The notes beneath the pieces were generated by a model. That model worked only from the letters and a program-made list of their open reading frames with translations, was not told where the DNA came from and made no database searches. Below, in pieces: positions 1 through 5,955 of a stretch of DNA of 7,782 nt; the stretch's first letter is position 1, and each line of letters opens with the position of its first letter. This stretch comes from Streptococcus mitis (GTDB lineage: Bacteria > Bacillota > Bacilli > Lactobacillales > Streptococcaceae), in assembly GCF_009496155.1 (NCBI RefSeq), contig NZ_WIJP01000028.1:1-7782 (forward strand). Reading direction: 5' to 3'. Made by a program: the position numbers and the translations under genes.

Positions 1-119
1 TAAATAAAGCTAAAATCACAGAGTTCAGTTAGCTGACGTAAAAAGTGGGGTTTAGGAACAACGATATTATACAAACTAGAATAAGGACTGACATCCATAG
101 TTAACTGATTATCAAGCAT
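1..119 (-). CDS. Transposase N-terminus, IS1182-like, runs off the left edge
   Basis: Reading from ATG at 119 towards position 1 gives 39 codons beginning MLDNQLTMDVSPYSSLYNIV and containing FLRQLTELCDFSFI. A short run-in followed by a segment of the type 'FLR+l...dFSFIy' is what I associate with the N-terminal domain (DUF772-like) of IS1182-type transposases. The catalytic DDE part would lie outside the window, so activity cannot be judged. The Shine-Dalgarno sequence is poor (GAAGTGA, about 5 bases before ATG). A TATACT -10-like box lies on the minus strand at 137-142, and a hairpin terminator just upstream (145-173) would shield the gene from outside transcription, as is common for IS transposase genes. 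Family assignment rests on a short stretch and is moderate; a coding start here is likely. Confidence 0.6.
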   Translation of the reverse strand, partial: MLDNQLTMDVSPYSSLYNIVVPKPHFLRQLTELCDFSFI

Positions 120-144
120 GATTTCACTTCATCTCTAGTATAAC

Positions 145-173
145 AAAAAAAGCCATCAAGTTGATGACTTTTT
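145..173. terminator. Bidirectional hairpin terminator upstream of the partial transposase gene
   Basis: AGCCATCAA (151-159) pairs with TTGATGACT (161-169) with one mismatch, and the few central bases form the loop. On the plus strand the stem is followed by a T run (169-173). On the minus strand it is followed by seven T (complement of A145-151). It sits immediately upstream of the -10-like box of the leftward transposase gene. Confidence 0.6.
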
Positions 174-182
174 CAGTGGGCT

Positions 183-204
183 CCCACATAGTGGGTGTTT
201 TTTT
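183..204 (+). terminator. Short rho-independent terminator
   Basis: CCCAC (183-187), a 3-base loop and GTGGG (191-195) are followed by TG and seven T (198-204). Another GTGGG at 176-180 could pair with the same CCCAC, so two alternative structures are possible, although that loop would be only two bases. It lies between the IS630 remnant and the leftward transposase gene and would end rightward transcription here. Confidence 0.5.
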
Positions 205-243
205 CGTCTCGCACTAGCGGAGAGAGACAAACTGAGAGTCATA

Positions 244-1145
244 TATAGCAAACTGAATCAAAAATAGTACACAATGTAGTATAATATTCTTACGGCATAT
301 TCAATAGATTTTCGTAAAAAAGTTCTCGCCTATTGTGAGCGAACAGGTAGTATAACAGAAGCATCACACGTTTTCCAAATCTCACGTAATACCATTTATG
401 GCTGGTTAAAGCTAAGAGAGAAAACAGGAGAGCTAAACCATCAAGTAAAAGGAACAAAACCAAGAAAGGTTGATAGAGCTAGACTTAAAAACTATCTTAC
501 TGACAATCCAGACGCCTATTTGACTGAGATAGCCTCTGAATTCGGATATCACTCAACTACCATTCACTATGCTCTCAAAGCTATGGGGTACACTCGAAAA
601 AAAGAACCACACCTACTATGAACAAGACCCAGAAAAAGTAGCCTTATTTCTGAAAAATTTTAATAGTTTAAAGCACTTAGCACCTGTTTATATTGATGAA
701 ACAGGATTCGATACTTATTTTTTATAGAGAATATGGTCGCTCTTTAAAAGGTCAGTTAATAAGAAGTAAAGTATCTGGAAGAAGATATCAGAGGATTTCT
801 TTGGTTGCAGGGCTAACAAGTGGTGAGTTAATCGCTCCAATGACTTACGAAGAAACAATGACGAGCGACTTTTTTGAAGCATGGTTTCAGAAGTTTCTCT
901 TACCAACATTAAATACACCATCAGTTATTATTATGGATAATGCAAGATTCCATAGAATGGGTAAGCTAGAACTCTTGTGTGAAGAGTTTGGGCATAAACT
1001 TTTACTTCTTCCTCCCTACTCACCTGAGTACCATCCTATTAAGAAAACATAGGCTCATATCAAAAAACACCTCGAAAAAAGTATTACCAAGTTGCAATAC
1101 TTTTTTCGAGGCTCTTTTGTCTTTTTCTTGTTTCAATTGACTATA
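244..1145 (+). mobile_element. Degenerate IS630-family element (IS630-Spn1 type)
   Basis: The ends form an imperfect inverted repeat. The left end reads TATAGCAAACTGAATCAAAA from 244. The right end, read inward on the minus strand from 1145, gives TATAGTCAATTGAAACAAGA. About 18 of the first 24 positions match. Both ends carry TA, the target duplicated by IS630/Tc1-mariner elements. If the outer TA pairs are the duplication, the element is about 0.9 kb, the size expected of the family. It holds a single transposase gene in two frames, now broken by several lesions. On the right it joins directly to a degenerate minus-strand gene fragment, which it probably interrupted. Confidence 0.75.
292..1140 (+). 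pseudogene. Broken IS630-family DDE transposase
   Basis: The first frame (292-621) encodes a helix-turn-helix half (AYSIDFRKKVL..., ITEASHVFQISRNTIYGWLK). Its start appears to be ACG at 292-294 where the family has ATG. The second frame begins after an A-rich slip site (597-603) and carries the DDE domain, starting YEQDPEKVALFLKNF. Catalytic residues are the Asp of VYIDETG (codon 695-697), the Asp of IIMDNARFH (936-938), and at the expected 34-residue spacing a Lys (1041-1043, PIKKT) where the family has Glu. Further lesions are an extra base in a T run (718-723), Trp to stop TAG at 1050-1052, and an extra A at 1075-1080. After that last shift the wild-type-like tail VLPSCNTFFEALLSFSCFN resumes and ends at TGA 1138-1140. 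Members of this family normally join the two halves by programmed frameshifting. This copy cannot make an active enzyme. Confidence 0.8.
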
Positions 1146-1365
1146 ATAAAAAAGCTCGATTCAAAATCATTAGAGAATACAATTCTAAAATTGAAATTTT
1201 TCGTGCTAATTCTATGAAATCTTGATCTTCTAATAAATTTGTACTTATTTCCTTCAACCTATACAAATACCCCATTGTTTCAAGTTTGTAATTAAATCAA
1301 AAGTATTAGATATGATTTAAAAATCGTGTTTTAAGCTCTCGTTGATCAATATCATAGTTTGCTAT
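1141..1365 (-). pseudogene. Degenerate C-terminal gene fragment cut by the IS630 element
   Basis: One minus-strand frame reads NYDIDQRELKTRFLNHI, then TAA (1306-1308), YF, TGA (1297-1299), FNYKLETMGYLYRLKEI, STNLLEDQDFIELARKIS and ILELYSLMILN, before running into the IS end and stopping at 1141-1143. The amphipathic, Lys/Glu/Leu-rich composition looks like the helical C-terminal half of a regulator (for example Rgg/MutR-like TPR helices), but I do not recognise the family with confidence. Both in-frame stops could each arise from a Tyr codon by one substitution. The upstream boundary is an in-frame stop at 1366-1368, and no start or ribosome-binding site is visible. It is probably a relic of an older resident gene. 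A chance reading frame is possible but less likely given the composition. Confidence 0.35.
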
Positions 1366-1419
1366 TTAATTTTAACTAAAAAAATCATTATACAAATCAA
1401 TCTACTAAAGATGAATTTA

Positions 1420-1456
1420 TGGTATACTAATGATAATAAATTGTTATCGGTAGGAG
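1420..1456 (+). promoter_or_regulatory. Outer-left promoter and Shine-Dalgarno for the gene in the left position
   Basis: An extended -10 element TGGTATACT occupies 1420-1428; no good -35 is visible at the usual distance. The predicted transcript start falls inside the 30-bp repeat. The Shine-Dalgarno TAGGAG at 1451-1456 is part of the repeat, with 7 bases before ATG 1464. The promoter lies outside the repeat and would stay fixed if the segment inverted, whereas the ribosome-binding site is present in both repeat copies. Confidence 0.55.
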
Positions 1457-1460
1457 ATGT
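1431..1460 (+). repeat. Left copy of a perfect 30-bp inverted repeat; candidate recombination site
   Basis: These 30 bases are the exact reverse complement of 4971-5000. Within them GATAA (1432-1436), a 7-base spacer TAAATTG and TTATC (1444-1448) form a dyad. Extending outward, CTAATGATAA (1427-1436) and the reverse complement of 1444-1453 (CTACCGATAA) agree at 8 of 10 positions. Two roughly 10-bp inverted arms around a 6-8 bp asymmetric spacer is the usual layout of a tyrosine-recombinase core site. The inner 12 bases carry the Shine-Dalgarno and reach to within 4 bases of the NTPase start codon. Confidence 0.9.
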
Positions 1461-1463
1461 TTT

Positions 1464-3743
1464 ATGTTTTACGGTCGCGATACTGAAATAGAAGAATTAA
1501 AACAGCATTTTAAATTTGCCAGTAATGATAAAAATAGTTTATATATTATTAATGGTTTAAGTGGTAGTGGTAAAACCGAGTTAATCAAAGAGGTTTGTCA
1601 ACAAGTTTACAGTCATGATAAAGAAACCTTTATTCTCTACATTGATGTTATAAATGATGGGTTTGAAAGTAATAAATTTTTTGAAAATCTACTAAAAGGA
1701 GCGTATGTCCCAACGCAATTCAGAAGAAATCTATGCTTATCAATACCTCAAAAATATTCGTTTTCAAATTATTTAAGAAAACAAAAACTAACAAATCTAA
1801 CTCTGAAACATAGTTTTAGGTTAATCAGATCGTTTATTGCGTTCGATACAACTTACAAAAAAGTAATTGATTATCCTTGGGAAGAAGTTATTGATGAAAT
1901 AAAGGAGGGAATATTTGATAATGATTTATATTTAAGATATTTCAGTCATGTTTCAAAAAAAATCCGTCTTAATATTATTATTGATAATTATCAATTTTTA
2001 TCTGAAGATATAAAAATAAAATTTGAAGATGACTTTAATACACTTCAAAGCGGAATCTCTTTAACTATTATAAACCGAACAAATGATAAGTTAAAATCGA
2101 TTGATAAACTAGATACATTGGACAATTATACTCCTGCTGTATTAAATTTATCGTATCTTACTGAGGATGAGTGTAAATTACTAATAAGAAATAAGATTGC
2201 TTTACTTGATGATATCAAATTGAATCAAATCTGGCAGATAACACAAGGTAATTATAAAGATATTGAATTAATTATTAACAGACTTATTGATAATCCAAAT
2301 TCAGAATTATTTAATATTTCTGATATATATGACAAACTTCCAGATATTCAAAAAAATATACTTATCATATCATCGATTTTTCCTGCTGGTATGAGAAAAG
2401 ATATAGTTTTTAACTACATTAAATCTATATTAGACGAAAATACTGAAGTAGCTGATTCTCTAAAATCCCTTATTGATGCAGGTTTTGTATATATTAATGG
2501 AGATACAAATGATAAAATCAAAATTTCACACGAATCAATTGTAAATGGTATTTTAAATCACACAAATGCTTCTGATCTTCAATTAGTAACTAACAATCTA
2601 AAAATATATTTAGAGCAAACTATCCTATCTATAGGAGTTGGTGGCGAGTTGGCTTATTTAATTCACTGCTTAATAAATATATGTAATATTGAAGAGTTAC
2701 GGCAAAATGTAGAATATATCAAACAGTTACTTGAAATCGAATACAGGAAAAATTCATATTTTTACATTGTATCTTTGAGTAAGAAGATACTTCATTTAAT
2801 AGAATTATTACCCGAAAAATACTTACATTATATATTGAACTCATACCAGTGGATTTCTGATTTTAATGGAGGTTTGGCTATTTTAAACAGTCTTCAAAAA
2901 GATAATTATTCAAAAGATTTACAGCTATACTATCCTAGATTTCAAATTCAAAAATATGAATTTGAGGAGGCGCTAAAATCACTGGAAAAGTTAGAAAATT
3001 GCTCTGGAACATTACTCTACAAGCTAAATGCTTATGGTCATTTAGGTAAAGATCGAGCGGCAATTAAACTCCTTAATGAAAGCATGAACTCTGTAGAAAA
3101 AGACGACTTCTATTATATTATTTTACGAAATTCTGCTCATTATTTCCCAACTAAAGAAGCTACCGAAAATCTCAAACTAGCATTGGACTATTTTCAACGT
3201 AATGAATATCAAATACCTGTTGCAACAGTATATAATAATTTAGGTGTTGTTAATATATGGGACGGAGAATATGATATAGCTTTAGAGAATCTAAATAAGG
3301 CCACAAAAATACTAAAAAAATTTAATTCAAATGAAATTTTTGAGCCATATTGTAATAAATCAATTATTTTTTTGATGAATAAAAATTATCAACAATCTCT
3401 GAAATTTATAAATAAATCACTTCAAGAATGCCCTAAAGCTTTGACCTTAGATATTAGGATGCTCAAGTTAAACAAATTAATTATTGAATTGATTTCTGAA
3501 AGAATCTCTTTTACAGAATTTCAAAATTCACTAAGAAACTTTGAAGAAGAAATTCCACTCATAGACGATCCTTGGTATAAATTTCAAATAGTATACAATT
3601 TACAACAATTTGATGATATTCCTTTTGTTTGTGAAAAAACTTATATTGATGATTATCAAGACGGACTCACTAAATACTATCTGTTGATTCCTTACAAAGA
3701 ATATAATTTCTGTATCGGTCTTTCTCCTAATTGGAGATATTAA
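1464..3743 (+). CDS. STAND-type P-loop NTPase with winged-helix and TPR-like C-terminus
   Basis: The 759-residue cytoplasmic protein opens with FYGRDTEIEELKQHF, the usual lead-in of AAA_16/STAND ATPases. The Walker A motif is GLSGSGKT (31-38, Lys37). Walker B is LNIIIDN (169-175, Asp174), followed by a strand ending in Arg (TIINRT, Arg205) like the NB-ARC sensor. Residues 290-365 resemble the winged-helix region of NB-ARC/MalT-type switches, including SHESI (355-359). From about 370 the protein is all-helical; 587-620 (VYNNLGVVNIWDGEYDIALE) looks like a TPR hairpin. I see no N-terminal or C-terminal effector such as TIR or nuclease, and no DNA-binding domain. STAND proteins are signal-triggered ATPase switches in regulation and antiphage defence; which applies here is unknown. 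ATG 1464 is chosen because TAGGAG lies 7 bases upstream; the ATG at 1457 is out of frame and soon stops. No frameshift or missing NTPase motif is seen. Confidence 0.85.
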   Translation: MFYGRDTEIEELKQHFKFASNDKNSLYIINGLSGSGKTELIKEVCQQVYSHDKETFILYIDVINDGFESNKFFENLLKGAYVPTQFRRNLCLSIPQKYSFSNYLRKQKLTNLTLKHSFRLIRSFIAFDTTYKKVIDYPWEEVIDEIKEGIFDNDLYLRYFSHVSKKIRLNIIIDNYQFLSEDIKIKFEDDFNTLQSGISLTIINRTNDKLKSIDKLDTLDNYTPAVLNLSYLTEDECKLLIRNKIALLDDIKLNQIWQITQGNYKDIELIINRLIDNPNSELFNISDIYDKLPDIQKNILIISSIFPAGMRKDIVFNYIKSILDENTEVADSLKSLIDAGFVYINGDTNDKIKISHESIVNGILNHTNASDLQLVTNNLKIYLEQTILSIGVGGELAYLIHCLINICNIEELRQNVEYIKQLLEIEYRKNSYFYIVSLSKKILHLIELLPEKYLHYILNSYQWISDFNGGLAILNSLQKDNYSKDLQLYYPRFQIQKYEFEEALKSLEKLENCSGTLLYKLNAYGHLGKDRAAIKLLNESMNSVEKDDFYYIILRNSAHYFPTKEATENLKLALDYFQRNEYQIPVATVYNNLGVVNIWDGEYDIALENLNKATKILKKFNSNEIFEPYCNKSIIFLMNKNYQQSLKFINKSLQECPKALTLDIRMLKLNKLIIELISERISFTEFQNSLRNFEEEIPLIDDPWYKFQIVYNLQQFDDIPFVCEKTYIDDYQDGLTKYYLLIPYKEYNFCIGLSPNWRY

Positions 3744-4968
3744 TTTGTTCATGGTACTTGCGAATGAGATCTAAATATATGGAATAATCATATTGTTTAT
3801 ATTTTAATAAATTAGCTACTAGTTTAGCTAATTTTTTAATATCATCATCTGTATAGGACAAATTTGTTATTCCGATTGTTCCTAATCTTATTCCTGAAGT
3901 CGTCATTGGTCCGTATGTATCATTTGGAATTTGATTTCGGTTAACTAATATTTTATGTTGAAAAAGTAAATTCTCTGCATCCTTACCACTCAAGTTTAGA
4001 TTCAGTAGATTAACTAAAATTATATGAGTCTTTGAGCTTTTATAAACAACATCAACCCCCTCTTTACTTAATTGTTTTATAAACAATAAAGTATTTTTTA
4101 TAACCTGTTGTGCATAATCTTGAATATCTATTGATAATAATTTGATTAAGCAGATACATTTCGCAAATAATGCATTTTGTGTAGGACCTCCCTGTGTTCT
4201 AGGAAAAATTGAATTAGTTATTTTTTCTTCAAATATAGAACGATACAGTAGTACCCCTCCTTGAGGCCCACGTAAACATTTATCCATGGTAAAAGTAACG
4301 AAATCCACATATGGGAAAATCGACTGATGTAACTTTGCCATAATATATAAAACACTATGGCAAATATCCGCTAAAATGAGGGTATTGGGGCTAACCTCTT
4401 TTATAATTTCATAAATTTGTTGATAATTAAATTCATTTCCATACGATGAAGCTCCAATAATAATCAATTTAGGTTTATATTTATCTAATAATTCCTTTAA
4501 TTCGATATAATCAATATTTAAGTTATGATCTAAGTGATAATATTTTACAGTACCTTTGCCTGTATAAGTGTGTGAAATATGTCCTCCGTCTTTTGGAGAT
4601 AACGATAAAATATAATCGTCACTTTCTAAAACACAATTATAGACTATTTGGTTAGCCTGAGTTCCTGAATGTGGTTGTACATTAACTCTATAATCGCCAG
4701 GATTTAAATCAAAAAGTTGAAGACATAATTTTTCTGAATATATTTCAATATTATCCAATGAAGTACAATGAGGAAAAAAGCGTTTTTCAACAGCTCCCTC
4801 TGTTGGCAGAGTAGCGAGAGGAAAACTTTGAATCTCTAATACTTCGGTGAATGGATAGCTAATACATGCAGCAAGATTTATTAGGCTATTCTGTTCTTGG
4901 TTATATGAATCAAGAATTTTATTTAACTTCTGATAGATTTCACCTTCAAATTTATTAATTTTATACAC
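3727..4968 (-). CDS. Divergent serine hydroxymethyltransferase-like PLP enzyme
   Basis: It spans the whole SHMT fold (413 residues from GTG 4968, 415 from ATG 4974; GlyA is about 417). Conserved landmarks, numbered from the GTG: Glu57 (TEGAVEKRFF), NVQPHSGTQAN (96-106), His130 in GGHISH, Asp201 and His204 (LADICH), the PLP lysine Lys230 (MDKCLRGPQGG), QGGP (259-262) and Arg361 (SGIRLGT). Differences from GlyA: the KRYYGG loop is KRFFPH (both Tyr to Phe), the THK before the lysine is MDK, and DMAHIAG is DICHSVL. PLP and carboxylate binding thus look preserved, while folate or substrate contacts look altered, so this is probably not the housekeeping enzyme. GTG is preferred because GGAG (4975-4978 complement) touches ATG 4974 directly but lies 6 bases before GTG. 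The gene runs tail-to-tail into the NTPase with a 17-bp overlap. The reaction is not assigned. Confidence 0.85.
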   Translation of the reverse strand: MYKINKFEGEIYQKLNKILDSYNQEQNSLINLAACISYPFTEVLEIQSFPLATLPTEGAVEKRFFPHCTSLDNIEIYSEKLCLQLFDLNPGDYRVNVQPHSGTQANQIVYNCVLESDDYILSLSPKDGGHISHTYTGKGTVKYYHLDHNLNIDYIELKELLDKYKPKLIIIGASSYGNEFNYQQIYEIIKEVSPNTLILADICHSVLYIMAKLHQSIFPYVDFVTFTMDKCLRGPQGGVLLYRSIFEEKITNSIFPRTQGGPTQNALFAKCICLIKLLSIDIQDYAQQVIKNTLLFIKQLSKEGVDVVYKSSKTHIILVNLLNLNLSGKDAENLLFQHKILVNRNQIPNDTYGPMTTSGIRLGTIGITNLSYTDDDIKKLAKLVANLLKYKQYDYSIYLDLIRKYHEQINISN

Positions 4969-4970
4969 TG

Positions 4971-5000
4971 ACATCTCCTACCGATAACAATTTATTATCA
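4971..5000 (-). repeat. Right copy of the perfect 30-bp inverted repeat; candidate recombination site
   Basis: Exact reverse complement of 1431-1460. On the minus strand it has the same dyad (GATAA, spacer TAAATTG, TTATC) and the same TAGGAG Shine-Dalgarno, here serving the SHMT-like gene. Identity ends after 30 bases on both sides: inside, CAGTG here versus TTTAT at the left; outside, TATAG here versus ACTAA. The outer arm (ATAGTGATAA) matches the inner arm (CTACCGATAA) less well, 7 of 10, than at the left site. The identical 7-bp spacer in opposite orientation allows inversion but not excision. Confidence 0.9.
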
Positions 5001-5052
5001 CTATACAAAGCACTCAAATAGGTTTATAATAGCATGATTATTGATAAAGGAG
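5000..5052 (+). promoter_or_regulatory. Recombinase promoter region, back-to-back with a weak leftward promoter
   Basis: Plus strand: TATAAT at 5025-5030 with TATACA at 5002-5007 (4 of 6 to TTGACA, 17-bp spacing) and Shine-Dalgarno AAAGGAG at 5046-5052, 6 bases before ATG 5059. A palindrome, ATAAT-6-ATTAT (5026-5041), overlaps the -10 and could be an operator. Minus strand: TATAGT (5005-5000) abuts the right repeat but has no extended -10 and only a poor -35, so the right-hand gene probably has a weaker promoter than the left-hand one. Confidence 0.5.
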
Positions 5053-5058
5053 ATTTTT

Positions 5059-5955
5059 ATGGATTATAAACTTATTTCTACTTACTTAGATTATTGCAAA
5101 ACTCATAAGCGTTTGAGTTCACACACGATTCGCGCTTATAAGAATGATCTTATGCAATTCTATAAATCAGACTATGATAATGTCGAAGCCTATATAGAAC
5201 AGTTGACACAATCTAACATAAAAACGAATACATTAAGAAGAAAAATCGCTTGTATGAAGGTGTTTTATAACTATCTAAAATACCAGAACATAATTGAAGA
5301 GAATCCCTTCAATCAATTGCGCTTTCAATTTAGAAATGAAAAAGTATTGCCTAAAACGATTCCGTATGACATTTTGAAAAGTATTTTTTCATATTTAGAG
5401 CAGAGAATAGTTCTATCTAAAACTGATTATCAAAAACAACACGCTGAAAGAAATCTACTGATTATTTCACTGTTACTTTCAACAGGCATCAGAATTTCTG
5501 AACTTTGCCACATTCATCTCAAAGATATTAATCTTTCCAATAAGACACTCCATATTATAGGAAAGGGTAAGAAAGAACGTATCCTATTTTTAGGAGATCA
5601 AAAAACATTCAATTTATTAGAAACATATATAAATAAAACAAGAAATGAATCCAATGATTTCTTGTTTCCAGGGAAACATTCACTTAAACCATTGTCAGAG
5701 CAAAGTGTACGTTTAATTTTAAAGAGAATAGTTGAACAAAACAGCTTATCTAGAACTATTACACCACATATGTTTAGACATAGCTTTGCAACAATGCTTC
5801 TAGATAATGATGTAGATATTCGATACATTCAACAAATTCTTGGACATAGTTCTATATCAATCACACAAATCTATACTCATGTATCTCATTCAAAACAAAA
5901 AGAAATACTTAGTTCTTTTAATCCCGTATCAGTAATTCATTCTGAAATCGAGTAA
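5059..5955 (+). CDS. Tyrosine recombinase (XerC/XerD-like), candidate invertase of the cassette
   Basis: The 298-residue protein has the usual two domains. The N-terminal SAM-like core-binding domain (about 1-90) includes LSSHTIRAYKNDL and TNTLRRKIACMKVFYNYL. The catalytic domain carries all expected residues: Arg145 in STGIRISEL, Lys171 in the GKGKKER beta-hairpin, His237 and Arg240 in PHMFRHSFAT, His263 in LGHSS, and the nucleophile Tyr272 in IYTH. Length and motifs fit XerC/XerD-type enzymes and phase-variation invertases; there is no N-terminal arm-binding extension of the lambda/Tn916 integrase kind. ATG 5059 is chosen because AAAGGAG lies 6 bases upstream; an in-frame TTG at 5041 precedes the Shine-Dalgarno and is unlikely. 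It lies 58 bp outside the right inverted repeat with its own promoter, so it would not move on inversion. Assignment as invertase of 1431-5000 is inferred from proximity and site structure. Confidence 0.88.
   Translation: MDYKLISTYLDYCKTHKRLSSHTIRAYKNDLMQFYKSDYDNVEAYIEQLTQSNIKTNTLRRKIACMKVFYNYLKYQNIIEENPFNQLRFQFRNEKVLPKTIPYDILKSIFSYLEQRIVLSKTDYQKQHAERNLLIISLLLSTGIRISELCHIHLKDINLSNKTLHIIGKGKKERILFLGDQKTFNLLETYINKTRNESNDFLFPGKHSLKPLSEQSVRLILKRIVEQNSLSRTITPHMFRHSFATMLLDNDVDIRYIQQILGHSSISITQIYTHVSHSKQKEILSSFNPVSVIHSEIE

Larger units (their letters stand above)
1431..5000. other. Putative invertible segment: NTPase versus SHMT-like gene
   Basis: The segment between perfect 30-bp inverted repeats holds exactly two convergent genes and almost nothing else. 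The NTPase starts 4 bases inside the left repeat, the SHMT-like gene starts at or 2 bases inside the edge of the right one, and their 3' ends overlap. Site-specific recombination between inverted sites inverts the intervening DNA. Here that would place the SHMT-like gene behind the left outer promoter and the NTPase at the right. A tyrosine recombinase gene begins 59 bp beyond the right repeat. Inversion is inferred from architecture; only one orientation is visible here. Confidence 0.7.

Noticed and set aside
715..921. Minus-strand open frame of 68 codons
   Set aside because: It is the antisense shadow of the transposase remnant, without a ribosome-binding site or protein-like composition.
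693..1052. A separate 119-residue gene starting at ATG 693
   Set aside because: From Tyr-Arg-Glu-Tyr-Gly onward it is the second half of the IS630 transposase. The apparent N-terminus is out-of-frame reading of VYIDETGFDTY caused by an extra T at 718-723, and the end is a Trp-to-stop change.
1457..1486. ATG at 1457 inside the left repeat as start of the NTPase
   Set aside because: It is in another frame and reaches a stop after nine codons; ATG 1464 has the right spacing to TAGGAG.
1431..5000. The 30-bp inverted repeats as ends of a transposon
   Set aside because: No transposase lies between them, no target duplication is seen outside, and the repeats carry ribosome-binding sites placed just before the start codons; an invertible segment explains this better.
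5041..5058. In-frame TTG at 5041 as start of the recombinase
   Set aside because: It lies upstream of and overlaps the approach to AAAGGAG (5046-5052), which is perfectly spaced for ATG 5059; there is no ribosome-binding site for the TTG.
5598..5828. Minus-strand open frame of 76 codons
   Set aside because: It is antisense to the catalytic domain of the intact recombinase; no independent support.
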